64,000 nucleotides of DNA. Origin: Alligator mississippiensis (lineage: Eukaryota > Chordata > Crocodylia > Alligatoridae). Location of the stretch: NCBI RefSeq assembly GCF_030867095.1, contig NC_081836.1, forward strand, positions 30,516,338-30,580,337. Direction: 5' to 3'. The stretch's first letter is position 1; each line of letters starts with the position of its first letter. Below are positions 33,126 through 45,690 of this stretch, piece by piece. A program made the position numbers and the translations under genes. The notes beneath the pieces are model-generated. The model saw nothing but the letters and a program-made list of their open reading frames with translations, was not told the DNA's origin and ran no database searches.

Positions 33126-36058
33126 TGTCTCCCACTTTGAGTCTTTTGGGGTCAGGTTGTGATGTCCTGCTGTTGTATCATAATAACACTGTAGTGCAAG
33201 CCCACCAGCAGCCCTGAATTCTGCTTGGGAAATGTAGTTGTAACAATGACATCTCCAGCCACACCCATCACAAGCACAAATGTTCATTGTTATGTTGGGT
33301 GTGACAGATTTTGACACAAAAATTTAGCTGAGCTAAAATTAGCTTCAGGTGCATTCCCAGTAGAAATGAAATCTCTCTTTATGTCAGAGATCCACAGATA
33401 TAGTGGACCAGATCCCCCATAAGGTACACAGCTGAAGCCAGTGGAGTTGTGCCACGTTATACCCACTGAGGGGGTGACCTTGAGACGTTTATACTGAAGT
33501 GTTTTAAAAAATGTGTGGTTGCTGCGAGTAACATTAAGTGGGCTCGATTTTCTGCTAACCCAGATCAGCATAAATTTCAGATCTGGTTGAAAAATGGAAT
33601 TTCAGATCTCTGGGAAATTGAGATATTTCTGTTCCACATAAAAGTGAGAAGCCAATGCTTCCTGTGAAACAGAAATTCTGAAAATATTCATTTGAGAAAT
33701 TTGAGACTTTTAAAAATATTGCATTTTGGTAAAATAAAAAATATTTTGAATATGAATATTGAAGCATTCTAATTAGAAATACAAAACTAAACAGATGAGG
33801 TACAGCATTAAATATTTGTCTCTATATAAATAGAATATTACCTTTTGTATTCCATAACTTAGTTATGAAAAAGTTGAAATAAAATGAATGGAAGGATTGA
33901 AGTTGATGCCAAAGATTTTGACTTTCTCCTAAGAATATTCTGACCTTATTGAAAAGAAGAGAAAGTCTAAATGACTTTCAGATGAAGTGAATCCTCAGAT
34001 GCATGTAACTATGCACACATGTGTAAACAGCACACAGGCAGCATTTCAAAACTGTACTCGCCTGGACAACTAATCTTACACTGATGTGTGAAAGAAAATG
34101 ATCAGAAATTCTTGGGGCCAAAAAGTGAGGCAGCATATTTTGCTCCCAGATGTGCAAATATCCATGACACTGTTTGCACAATCAGTGCCACATGTGTCAG
34201 GCCCTGTTGTGCCAGCCATACTCAGTGAGACCACTGCTCTGCAAGCAGACCTACTGCAGACAGTGGTATTCCTCACAGAGTAACCCTACTCCCCACAGTC
34301 CCAATCCTGGAATTGACTGACAGCCCTGAGCTGTGCACATACTGAAGCAGTGGAGTGCTGTCTAGGTGCACAGATGTACCCAATCTGCCAGCTGAAGGGC
34401 CAGCAGCTGATTAAGATGACTAGAATCAAGCTCCTTATTGTTAAAGTGATCATTGCTACTGCAGCAAAGGGCTGGAGAGCTTCCTGACTGCTGTGTTTGG
34501 AGACCATAAACAAGGAATGATAAACACTCCAAATAGTAAACCATGACAAAAAGATCCGTCTAGAGGGAAACTGGAGACTTCCCTCTATTTCATTGTTTTT
34601 TTAATTGCACTGTTTGAAAAATCATTGCTTTGAATTAAAATCCCTATGTTTTTTTATCTCCAGCAGCAAGGGACAGATTTGCTGGGACTCGAGCTTTTTT
34701 CATGTTGCTTGTGTTCTTCTTGGAAGCTATGTTGCAAGGGTGACCCTGCACCTGCTTGGTGCATGCCTGAAACTCCCATCAGCTGCAATGGGTGAGTTGT
34801 GTGAGATCACAGATTTCCCATCCCTCATTCTTGTCAGGCCGCTCCCATAATGAACAAGCTCATGGTTTCCAGGAACCAGTTCTGCCTGCTCTCTGTTGTC
34901 AAACCTCTCCTTTTTCTATCTCTGTTTTTTAAAAAAAAATTAAGCAAAGCCACACCCTCCAAATGTAGTGTGTGGCAGGCATAGTTTTTGTAACCTCTGA
35001 TCCCCTCCACCAGAAAACGCGACTGATCAGCAGAAGAGAAGGTTGTGGTGTGGGGGCAGGATCGGTAGGGGAGACTTGTGGTGGAGATGGGATTCCTTTC
35101 AAGAGTTACAAAGGGGAATATAGGCACACAGAGTAGTGCATGTGAAAAGGTTGTGGACACTTTTCCATAGATGAGCCTGAGCTTGACCTGGGTTATACGA
35201 GCATAAGCAAGAGAAATGTAAATGATGCCAACTGAGTGTAGGCACAGAAATGGACCTTGTACTCAGGCCCCGCCTGCCCCCCCCTTGACACCAGAAGTCA
35301 CTAAGGGCAGTGCAGATATCTTCTGCAGAGGGGCATAGGGCATAGTCTGATGATGGGCTGACCACTCTGCATTGCAGCAGAGGACATGCAGTACCTTATA
35401 GAATAGGAGCAGTAACACAGCAATGGTGCAACAGTGACTTTTCACGGAAACGTCCTAGCTACTTTTGTAAGTGACTTTTCTTCCTTACCTCCCCTTCATT
35501 TTTCCCCATTTTCTCGCAGCTTATGAATGTGACACAAAAGGGCCAATGCAAATGTCCTTCCTACCTGTGCGTTTCATGACTAAATAGTGACTGAGCTAAA
35601 AGGCAAATCGCTTGGCTGCAAAACTACAAAAGCTGGGTGAAAAGTGGGAGAGACTTTGGTTTTCATTGCAACGGTAGCTGCTCCACCCCAGGCTGGGACA
35701 GACGGGGCAAGGAGCCCTATTGGCAGAGTGTTCTGCTGGTGACACTAGGTTGGAGCTCAGAGCTGTTTCAGTAAAACTCTCCTTCCTTTAACCCTTCTTC
35801 TGCCACTGGTGGAAACCAGATTCCACTGGTCATACCCCATGGTAACAATTTGCAACAGAAGCAGGAGATAAGGAGAGGAGGGGTATTGGGGGTGAAGGGA
35901 GAGACTTTCCTGCAGCATCTAAGAGAAAAGAGGCCTTTCATTTTCCTTTCTTGGCCATCACAGCATTAGTGCAGCATCAGGACAGCAGGTGCCAAAGAGA
36001 AGGAAGTTGTCACCCAGACGGTTGATTCTTTCCCTGAAGCTTTACTGTAAAGCACTAT
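33126..36058. other. Unassigned, AT-rich sequence, 2.9 kb
   Basis: No exon or named repeat is recognised. The stretch at 33560-33960 is strongly AT-rich. The bases near 33390-33450 (tggaccagatcccc) faintly recall an old palindromic amniote repeat, too weak to call. Confidence 0.35.
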
Positions 36059-36375
36059 GGGCTCCTATACATGAGCACAGAGTCTGCTCAGCACATCAGA
36101 GCAGACTCAATCAAATGCTGGAGCACAAAAATCGACATGCTTTGGTAGCCTTCTGTGTCATGTGTATCAGGGTCCCTGTGTATCTCCGTGCTGAAAAAAT
36201 GACAGCGGGGCACTTTGAAATAAAACACGTTCAATGAGCTTTAGTTCAAATCACTCCACCGCCATTTTCTCAGCATGGGGATGCTGATACATGTGGCACG
36301 CGGGTGCTTTTAATTAGTGCAGCTTGCTAATTAAAGCACCTGACGCCATGTCCCAGAACACATGTAAAAATACCC
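36059..36375 (-). mobile_element. MITE-N copy 2, 317 bp, reversed
   Basis: Read in reverse, it aligns through its length with 29420-29747: an acatgtgttctgg end, gctttaattag, gtatcagcatccc, a gaactaaagctcattgaac centre, and a tatacatgagcacag end. The bases tgatac occur twice in inverted positions. No clear flanking duplication. Finding a second copy is the main support that this is a transposable element. Confidence 0.55.
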
Positions 36376-37177
36376 TCTGGGCTAGAACCTGAGCTGGGGT
36401 AAATAGGTGGTGCTCAGGGAAGTTTATCAGCTATGCTGATTTGCACAGGTGTGAATCTAGTCCCCCCTGGGAGGATGCTGAATAAGTGTGGGGGGGTCAG
36501 ACATTCCAAGGTGTGCCAAGGTGGCAAGTGCCCAGAGGCACCCTAAGGTGTGTGTGTGGGGCAGGGGGGAGTGTGCAATGGCTTGAGAAGGCACTCCTGA
36601 CTGGGACCATTCTGCTGCTAGGGAAGGAAACCCTGCAGGATAGGGCCTACAATGTTGGCGTTCTCAGGACATTTTATGATGAAAAGGGGTTTTAGGAAGA
36701 AGACCAAGGGCTGGGTGGCCTGGTTTGCTTTAAGCCTGCCATATCCAATCCATCCATTCTCTGTTAACCCTGGCTTGCATCTCTCAGAGGGATTTAAGAA
36801 CAACTGAGTGTTGAGGGAAAAGCCGCCAAGTTGGAAGTGACCAATTCAGTCCAGTTATCCGAGGCCTTGCATCTAGGAGATTATACCTAGAGCACAGTCT
36901 GGAGTTTGGCAGGGGAGGGGTTAACTCTCTCCCATGCAAGGATCACAGATGCTTACCTGTGCAGGAATTGGCGGGGGCTCCACTATATAGTGAAGCCTTC
37001 TAGTGTGGGGTGGGGGCGGAACGGGGCTGGGCCTGTGTGGGTATATAATTACTTCTCTCCGTCCATCTGTTCACTTCAAGGAGTCTAGGAACCTCAGCCA
37101 TGATAGACTAGCTTTGTCTGATATGGGCCATGTTAGGGGGAGAGAAGGAGGTCTTGTTGTGTTTGGCCCTTAAAGGG
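36376..37177. other. Unassigned sequence
   Basis: Nothing is recognised. Confidence 0.4.
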
Positions 37178-37452
37178 AATATAGAAGAGTAGGGCTGGAA
37201 GAGAGTTCATCTTCATGAGTTCATCTAGTCTAGTGTCCTGCTCAAAGCAGGGTGGTCTGTTACTAAAGCATCCCAATCAAGTGTCTGCCTAACTTGCTGG
37301 TGAAAATTTCCAAGAATGGAGATTCCACTGTTTCTCTTGGTAGCCTGTTCCAATGTTTAACCAACCTCAGAATCAGAAAGTTCTTAATTTCCAAGCTAAA
37401 TTTTCTTTGGAGCATGCTTTATATTTGATTTTCTGCTTTGATATAAGGCTCC
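37178..37452 (-). mobile_element. Old CR1 3' fragment J
   Basis: agtagggctggaagagagttc followed by agtgtcctgctcaaagcaggg is a bird/reptile CR1 3' UTR motif. The decayed end of the coding region follows (gcctgttccaatgtttaacc; agaaagttcttaatttcca). It has far more substitutions than copies A-H and no open frame, so it is older. Confidence 0.75.
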
Positions 37453-40069
37453 TATGGTAGAGGTCATAAACTCCACCCTGGGGCTTGGTGCAGACCTTCC
37501 TCCTCTGACGGGACAAATGTTTTGCAGGCACAACTGGCTGACTTGCAAATTGCATGGGAGACTGCTTTGCTTTGTGTGCTACACAAAGGCAGCAGCCTTG
37601 GAATGGAAAATCTCTCAGTGCACACAGCAACCTGGTCTAGCAGGTTAGTGCAGTGATGAAGGATTCTTCACCTTCCTGGCGGCATATGCAATCTTGCTAG
37701 AGAATTGCCCCTTAACTGGAAAAAATCCAGCCCCTGAGTAAACTGTGAATGTCTGTCCAAGCTGCACTATGTGCCTAGCAATGAGTTAACATCTAGGTGC
37801 TGGCATCCCTTGGAACTTTTCCTGTGTTGGAGAATGGCCAGCCTGGTACTTACTGACCTTCAGGGGAATTTCATTCCAGGAGAGAATATCTGAAGTCAGA
37901 TGCAGCCAAATCTATCCCTGATGTGACAACTGATTTTGATGGAGCTTACCCTAACCATGAATTGTCCTAGTGGGGTTGTGTTGGTAGGTAAGAGGAGAAT
38001 GTAGCCGTGCCTGCACAGTGGTGGTGCAGCAAAGGGGGCAGCCAGCATGAGCTCAACAAATACCACACACACGCAACCCAGAGCACGAACAGCACTTTCA
38101 TACTGCATGAATACTGGCTGGGATGCCAAGGTTGTCGCTTTTGCTTTTTGGAAAATGCCAAGAGCAGTCTTTAGCTTCTCCATCCCAGCCAGTTGCTAGC
38201 TGGCCTGGGCACAATGGAAGGGCTTGAAAGGGCAAAACTTCATCCTGCCCTCTGTGGATGGAATGTGTTCTCAGGAGCATTCTTCTCTTCCCTTCCTAGT
38301 TGCCTGGGTAAGCTGTGATGACAGCACATGCAGTCTCTATAAAGGGATAAAGTTGGTCAAAGTCCTGAAAGCTTGTAGAAAAGGACAATTTTCTTGCCAT
38401 TTCCCATTTGGTCTAATAAAAGGTATAATTTTGGAACCAAGAGTTCTAGTTTTTTGTATGTCTTCCTGGCTCAGGCCAACATGGCTACCAAGTACACCCC
38501 AGAAGTGCAGTGCATTGGCTTGGTATACCGACTGCATGAGTTTCTGCAAAGAGGTGATGATATACACATTCACACCATTCCCACCTCTAGCTAGGTGGAG
38601 CCCCACCCTCAGCCGTGGGGCTGCTCTAAATTGTGCCAGCATCCAGTGGTCCCCAGGGCCTGTCTGTCATTGAACTCCAGCCATAACTCCTGTGCTGATG
38701 GGAGTGGTGCAGAAACTGAGAACACCAGATCCACAACAACTGAGACCTCCTGTACAATAATGGGGTTCTTATCTGGACAGACATGCCTGCTTTCCTATCC
38801 CTTATCATGCTCTGAGCAACCAGAAATCTAGCTCATTATCTTCAACAGGGCCATCCCATCGGGTTCCTACAAATATAGCACAATATGTGTGTACTGCCTG
38901 GATCTGACTTCTGATACTTGCTGCTTCTGTAGTATTGCATATCCCAAAGGAACCCAGGCTGACTCAATCTCATCTCTCTAGTTGAGAGACAAGAGGCTCT
39001 GCACACCAATGTCCCACTGTCTCTTTCCTCCCCCCATCCCCATACCACTCCCCAAGTATCACATGCAGTATCCTGCATGTCACCAGAGGAAGGGACTTGA
39101 CCTAGGATGCTTATATCTCTGGCATCCAGTTTTGCAGGAGGAAAAGAATGTGTGATACGTGGCCTCCTGCTGTGCAACAAACCCATTAATGAGCCTGTTG
39201 CAAACCCTGTCCTCACCTTGCATGCCCGTGTCCTCATGCTCTAGATCAAATAAATATGTAGGACTTGTCTAGACTGCAATGGGTATTGCATGGAATACAT
39301 TATTCTGGAATAACCTCCTATCTGAACGCTCTAATTTCACAAAGAAGAGTGTCCACATGGGGACTTATTCACTGCAGCACTTCAGATTCATACTCAAACT
39401 TACTGTAGATTATCTTCCTCATGTAGACAAATCTGAAGCTTCACAGTCTGCTCTGAGACAGGAATGGTATGTAGCTATGTCAGCCCTGGATCAGAGTCCT
39501 AGTCAGTTCCCCACTGCTGTGGAGCAGTACTTATTGCCCCACTTTCTGGAACCATTGCCCCAGGAGCCCACCAGCTGCTCTGGCTGCTGAGTAGTGAGGT
39601 AGGGTCCTCATACTCCCATCCTTCTCTGTAAGGAGTCTCAGGTAAGCAGATCCTGCATTCAGGTTCACAGTCTGAGCAGTGGGAAGGTCATGTTGACTAG
39701 CCTGGCTTTGGTCAGGTCTCAGTGTCTCATATGGCTTGAGGTAGGTCTCAGAACCAGTCCTGGCCTTGGAGAACCTCATGCCTTCAACAGACAGATCCTC
39801 CTCCTGTCCTGTACCTTTATGTCATGTCTTGTTTCTGATAGCCAACAGAGGTGCTCTGCTCTTATACAGGTGCTTGGACATGTCCAAGATTTTGGGGACA
39901 TTTCAGGCAAATGATTCTGCCTTGACATAAGACAGTCAGAGCTGGTATACAGGATCTGACCCAGGATATTTGCATGAGAACAAAGTCTTGCATATTTCCC
40001 TTTACACAGCATCCTGCAGTGAGCTTGGGGTTTCACAAAAACCCAGGTGATAAGGATTGCTTCGCCTCA
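37453..40069. other. Mostly unassigned sequence, 2.6 kb
   Basis: Apart from the small dispersed repeat near 38370-38490, no gene or repeat is recognised. Confidence 0.35.
38370..38490 (+). repeat. Dispersed repeat with ttggtctaataaaagg motif
   Basis: The motif tttggtctaataaaaggtat followed by caggccaacatggctacc resembles a widespread vertebrate dispersed repeat. A reverse relative lies at 51228-51275 (atcttttattggact). Family name not recalled with certainty. Confidence 0.4.
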
Positions 40070-41190
40070 GGAACTCCCACAATATCCTTGTGGGAAAACT
40101 GGAAGATTGTGGGCTCAGCTGCTCAATGGTGCAGTGGGTAGGAAACTGGCTACAGGGTAGGACCCAGAGAGTTCTCATGAATGGATCCATGTCATCATGG
40201 TGTGTAGTAGCCAGTGGTGTCCCTCAGGGGTCCATGCTTGGACCAGTGCTTTTCAACATCTTTATCAATGATTTGGATGGGGGAGTGAAAAGCTTGCTGG
40301 CCAACTTCGTGGATGATACCAAGTTATGGGGCAGTGTGGTCATGCCAGAAGATAGGTTGCTGATACAGGCAGACAGGCTAGAGAGCTGGGCAGACCGGAA
40401 CCAGATTAAGTTTAACACTTCCAAGTGTAAGGTGCTCCATCTCGGGGCAAATAACCCTCAACATACATACAGGCTTGGAGATGACAGCCTGACCTGCACC
40501 ACGGCTGAGAGGGACCTAGGGGTAATGATTGACCATCTCATGAACATGAGCCATCAGTGTGATGCGGTGGTCAGCAGGGCAAACAACACGCTGGCATGCA
40601 TCAACTGAGGCATCTCATGTAAAACTAAGGAAGTGATACTCCCGCTGTACTCAGCATTGGTGAGACCGCAGTTGGAGTACTGCATCCAGTTCTGGGCGCC
40701 GCACTTCAATAAGCAGGTGGAAAAACTTGAGAGAGTCTAGAGAAGAGCCACCTGTATGATCAGGGACTTGCAAGGCAAGCCGTATGAAAAGGCTGAGGAA
40801 CATGGGCCTCTTTAGCCTAAAGAAGAGAAGGCTGAGAGGGGACTTGATAGCGGCTTACCATTATATCAAAGGAGTGCATCAGGAGCTCAGTGAACATCTG
40901 TTCACTAGGGCACCCCTGGGGAAGATCAAGACCAATGGATATAAACTCCTGGAAGGCCACTTCAGGCTTAATACCAGAAAAAAGTCCTTCACAGTCAGAG
41001 TGTCCAGACTGTGGAATAAACTCCCTCCAGAGGTGGTGCAGTCACCTACCCTGGAGGTTTTCAAGAAGACACTGGACAGTCACCCCGCTGGGGTCACTTA
41101 ACCCCAGTTGTTTTCCTGCCTAGAGCGGGGGGACTGGATCTGATGATCTGCAAGGTCCCTTCCAGCCCCTAACAATCTATGAATCTATGA
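40070..41190 (+). mobile_element. CR1 LINE copy G, 5'-truncated, multiply broken
   Basis: Plus-strand CR1 from just after the first palm motif to the tail (caatctatgaatctatgaa at about 41175-41190). Seen: LQGRTQRVLMNGS; SGVPQGSMLGPVLFN; NFVDDTKLWGS, where the usual FADD is FVDD; SRANNTLACIN; then a TGA near 40607, a TAG near 40739, a frameshift near 40785, and the C-terminal LFSLKKRRLRGDLIAAY to RLWNKLPPEVV (40784-41101). The 3' UTR (tgatgatctgcaaggtccc) differs from D/F and A/E/H, so it is a third subfamily. Fragment B at 8030 is similar. Dead copy. Confidence 0.92.
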
Positions 41191-42499
41191 AACTCGCCAG
41201 ATATTAGAGTGCCAGATCCTCAGGGAATATAGCAGCACTGACTTCTGCCCCATAATTTGATGTGATGACAAAGTGTTTGCTATGGAGAAGCTTAGTGTCA
41301 CAAGCAGGGCTTTGTTACTAGGTGAGCAACAGGAAATAGGAGCAGGCTCCCCTAGACTAGGCAAGGTTCTGACAGTGTTCTGAGCAGTCATTCATCAGAA
41401 GGAGGAATTGTTTCTAAAGGAAATTCAGGTTCCTTACTATGTGCTATGTGTGTGGAAAGAAAGATTTTGGACTTTACCAAATCAATGGAATAAGTTCTTC
41501 ACTGACCCTTTCTCTAGAGTCCTCAGCTGTGAATGGCTTGTCCAGAATCTTGCAGGATTAAATTGCTATTGGGCTTCATGGAATTTCCTGCTTTTCTCCT
41601 TTCTGGATCACAGGGGGAGATTGCATTCATCCTAGCAGACAGGTGTCTATGACTTTTCAACCTTGCAGTGTGCAGTCTTTTCACATGCTGCTCTGCTATT
41701 CTTCACTTGTCCCACAAGAGGGAGCAAAAAAGTCACATATGTGCTAGTCTTGGCGTAAAAGGATATTGAGTTAAAGCAGCTTTGGAAGGTAAAATGAGGC
41801 ACAAGGCCTTTCTGTAGCAACTACGATACAAATTGCTTATTCTGAATTGCTCTTACAACTTACATCCACAATAAAGAATTGTGATTACAAGCAAGACAGG
41901 CCATATTGGAACCAGTGATGCTGAGTGAAGAGAGAGCGGTTCTCCTGAACCTAATCCTAGTTTTAACACTACAGGGTTGTGTATCAACCAGAAGTCATCC
42001 TCAAGTAGCCTGAGTCCTGTGATCTGTGATTCCCCTTCTATATCATATCATATAACTACACCAAATCTGTCCACACTGCATTTCACATTTATGTAGTGGA
42101 GCCTTCTAGGAATTGGTCTGAAACTACTTGTCTCTCTCTTTCTGGGCTTGTCTTTCTATGTAGGCAATAGGAAGAGTAAGAGGTGGCAGACAGGACCAGA
42201 GAGTTTGGGGATTACCACTGGTGGATTTTCTATGTTCGAAGCCTACAGTGCACTGGTAAGGTCCAAAAATGCTGTAGAAAGACAAGAAGGGTGGGTCAGT
42301 CCCAAAGGGTGCTGACAGAAGTGACATTTGTCACGTGATCAGCCCTCTGAAAATGCTCTACAGCCATGCCATGACATGTACATGGCTGCAGAGTGCTTTA
42401 AAAGTAGCCAATTGTGCAACAAAGTAACCCTTATCCAATGAGGGATCAGATGAAGGTGCTCCAAAGCAGAGTGATGTTGGGAACTTCTGTCAATCTGCG
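41191..42499. other. Unassigned sequence
   Basis: Nothing is recognised apart from a short hairpin near 42350-42395 (acagccatg and catggctgc arms). Confidence 0.35.
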
Positions 42500-42735
42500 T
42501 GTATGATCCTCCCTGGTGCTGTCTGCAAGAAAAGAGGGGGAAGAAGGGAGTGGGAGGGAGCCCTGGGCTGGGGTTTGTCCAGCTTGGGGGGGGGGGGGGG
42601 GGGAGAGGGGTGTTGATTGGAGCCCTCAGCCCCACCTCCCCTTCCCCCTCCAGTTCAGGCTGGGCAAACTCCAGCCTGCAGCTCCTTCCCCCTCCCTCAT
42701 CTCTTCTCACTTCCCACAGACAGCACTGGAGCTGC
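42500..42735. repeat. Fold-back sequence with a G18 run near its centre
   Basis: The left arm reads gtgctgtctgcaag, ctgggctggggtttgtcc. The right arm reads gggcaaactccagcctg, cacagacagcac, which is the reverse complement with mismatches. The arms are about 75-100 bp and purine-rich/pyrimidine-rich. A run of 18 G lies at 42586-42603. It may be the core of another fold-back MITE, but outer ends are not found. Confidence 0.5.
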
Positions 42736-44155
42736 GGGGAGGGAAGGGGGCAGGGGGGCAGGGCTAGGGGAGAGAGGCTTCAGGCAGGCAGCTCCTCTGC
42801 TGGATCCACTCCAAAGTGTAGCTCGATTTCCCTTCCTGTCCCTCCCCCCACCACTCCCAAGAGTGAACGTCTGTGTTGCTTTTTGCATAGTGCCATGAGT
42901 TAGAGCAGGGAACTGCACATCTGTCAGTGCCCAAAATTCAGCAGCACTTCCAGGTTCAGAATAAAGTTGTGCAGAGGAATTTGCTGTATTTGTGATGGTC
43001 GGCTTGGCACAAAGGTGAGCTTATAGTCAGCCCTAGCTAGCAGTGTAGATATGGCCTAATTTGCTCTGGAATCTATGATGGGCAGCTTAACTGCTGACTC
43101 AGTTTCCCTACCTTAATAGGGGACATTAACACTTACCTACATGCTTGTATGTCTGGAAGGTGAATATGACTACTCATCTCCCTAGAAGTGAAATGTTCTC
43201 CTTTAGTCCTTCCTCCAGATCCTTCTTTCTGAACTCCCTTCAGCAACTGCCCGTTGCTCTTGCTGGCCTCTGAAGTGAGCATTTAGAGAAGAAGTAGCAA
43301 TGTTACACGGCTTCCTTATATGCTTTGCTCTTTCTATTATGACCACTACATTGTTGTCTGCATCCTGCCATCTGCTTCTGACCTAAAAACCTGTTTCACC
43401 TGGATTTCAGTGAGGATGACCAAGGAAGAAAAGGAATGAAGACAAATACTGGACTAGATTACATATAAATACATGGGCAAGGCTGAGCATTTGTCCATTG
43501 TGCTGTTGACCCTCTTGGTGAGGATGATGCTTGATTAAGTGATATATTCCATAGTGACAAGCAGGGCTGAAATGCTTATGACACAGAAGAAGCCTTCCCA
43601 TCTGCTTAGGCTTTCCATAAGAACCAACCACAATCCTCGTTCTTATACCCCAGGTCCACAGAAGCCAGAGGACATAAGCACCAGCAGCATTTCCAGACAG
43701 CCCACGTGGAATAAGAAAGAGTGATGGCAGGGAAGAAACTTGGCCTGGCCTGTAATGCTGGCTACTGGGGCTTGGCTGACACAGAGTGCATCCTACTCTC
43801 CATACTGTCTCCTGGTCAAGGTTCAAGCCCCAAAGCCATCTATTAGCAGCTTGCATATTAATGAACGTGACTTCTTTCATGGAGAGCGCTCCTAACTCAC
43901 AGCACTTCTGCCTCCACACACACATCTACCATATCCAGTGTCTTAACAGCAAGACAGGTTTGTGGTTGTTCTGTGCATATCCCCAAAATCAAAATGGCTG
44001 GACTGGGTGTAAATTTGACCCAGTATTAGATGCAGTAATGGGATTTTTGCCCCAGCAACTTAATCTTGCTTCATGTAAACTAAAAATCTGTCAGGCAAAA
44101 TTCAACCTTTTGGCATCTTCCAGCATCCCTGAAACCAGAGTGTAGGGAATATTCT
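42736..44155. other. Unassigned sequence
   Basis: No gene or repeat is recognised. Confidence 0.4.
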
Positions 44156-45002
44156 CAGTTCATTAGGGGTGTGTGAAACAAGCCCTATTCAATTCAGATT
44201 TGGCCCAAATCGGGGCCAGAGATTCGAGTAGTTGATTCGTGGGCTGTTCCCAATTCGATTCGGCCGAATCCAAATCTGAAGATTCGATGCTGATTCAGAG
44301 AATCAGCGGTTTGGACATAGACACAGCTTTAAAAGTTTTTTCTACATACCTCTAGGTAGCAGATGGCTTATGAATGCTGTGATGCTGGGGCACGTGGAGC
44401 ATCCCACAGAAGTGTGGGGGGCTCCCCAGCGTGCTCAGCAGCAGAGCTGGAAGTGGACTAGAAGCACTTCCGGTCCACTTCCAGGTCTGCTGGGGAGTGT
44501 GCTGGGCCCCCCTGCCCCCCCACCCCCGCACCCCTGCACCCCTCTGGCTCAGCGATCAGCTGCAGGGGGACCCCAGGTGCTCCCCCAGACCCAGGAGGTA
44601 CCAGTCGCTGAGCCGAGGGGCACAGGGGGGCCCCCAGCACGCTCCCTGGCAGCCCTGGAAATGGTCTGGAAGTGCTTCTGGTCCACCTCCAGCTCTGCTG
44701 CTGAGTGTGCTGGGGAGCCCCCCACACTTCTATGGGATGCTCCACGTACCCCAGCATTGCAGTACTCATGAGCTGCCTGCTACCTAGAGGTATGTAGAAA
44801 AAAACATTTAGAGCTGTGTCTATGTCTGAATCACTGAATCTTTCTGAATCTCTCTGAATCGAGTTGGAGGGTTCTGATTTCATTTGGAGAGATTCAAGGG
44901 TACTCTGATTCGATGCAGATTCAGAGATTTGGCCACCGAATCAAGCCAAATCTCCACCAAATCAAATCAGGGACTGAAGCTTCACACAGCCCTACAATCC
45001 AT
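44156..45002. mobile_element. Large fold-back hAT-like element, 831 bp
   Basis: The element is 44164-44994. The ends taggggtgtgtgaaac and the inverted cttcacacagcccta are flanked by cagttcat and caatccat (6 of 8). Almost the whole element is an imperfect inverted repeat. The outer arms are rich in attcg/cgaat motifs. The inner arms include ctacatacctctaggtagca against its reverse near 44785, and tgtggggggctccccag near 44415 against ctggggagccccccaca near 44710. The apex lies at about 44575. No transposase is present. The transcript of either strand would fold into a long hairpin. Assigned to hAT by the 8-bp duplication and end sequence. Confidence 0.8.
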
Positions 45003-45591
45003 CTGCTTTCATCTGCAGTTCCTCTTGTGTTTTCATTGAATTTTACACAGTGTAAGGTTCCAAATTTTCTCCTGTTTTATATTTAAGAAAACTTCCCCTT
45101 TCACAGACAATCCCAGCCATACTAGGTATTTCTTTTTGTCCACCATAATCCAAAATTAGGCCCCTGGGTTGCAATTTAAGGCTGCTACACAGCTCAGCTT
45201 TCTCATTCATTTCCCTCTAACCAGATGTATACCGATGGAAGAACCAGCCAAAATTTAACTTTTTTGCAGTGAGCTCACCCAAGCCACCCACTGCATAAAG
45301 CTCAGTCAGTGGGTTTGGAAATGGGCTGTTCTAAAGGCCCTTTACTCAAGTGAGGTTACCACTCTTACAGAGCCAAAGTCATTCCTCTCCCACAAAATAC
45401 TTGAGAAGCAGTGAAGCTATGGATCCAACTTCAGCTAGAACTCCAGCTGCTACACAAACCAACTCCATCACCATGACTTTCTGGTTGTTACCTGCTACCT
45501 AAACTCATAAGAATCTTTCTCTCTCTATTCATAATTCCCACCTTCATGAAAATAGGTTCTCAGCTGCTTCTATTTTTCCATCTGGCTGGAA
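45003..45591. other. Unassigned sequence
   Basis: Nothing is recognised. Confidence 0.4.
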
Positions 45592-45690
45592 TGATCTAGT
45601 TGGGGATGGTCCTGCTATGAGTAGGGGGTTGGACTAGATGACTTTCTGAGGTCCCTTCCAACCCTCATTTTCTATGATTCTATGATTTTT
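45592..45690 (+). mobile_element. CR1 3' tail, copy K
   Basis: ggggttggactagatgactt followed by gaggtcccttccaaccct and ttctatgattctatga is the standard CR1 3' UTR with its ATTCTATG repeats. Only about 100 bp survive the 5' truncation. Confidence 0.93.
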
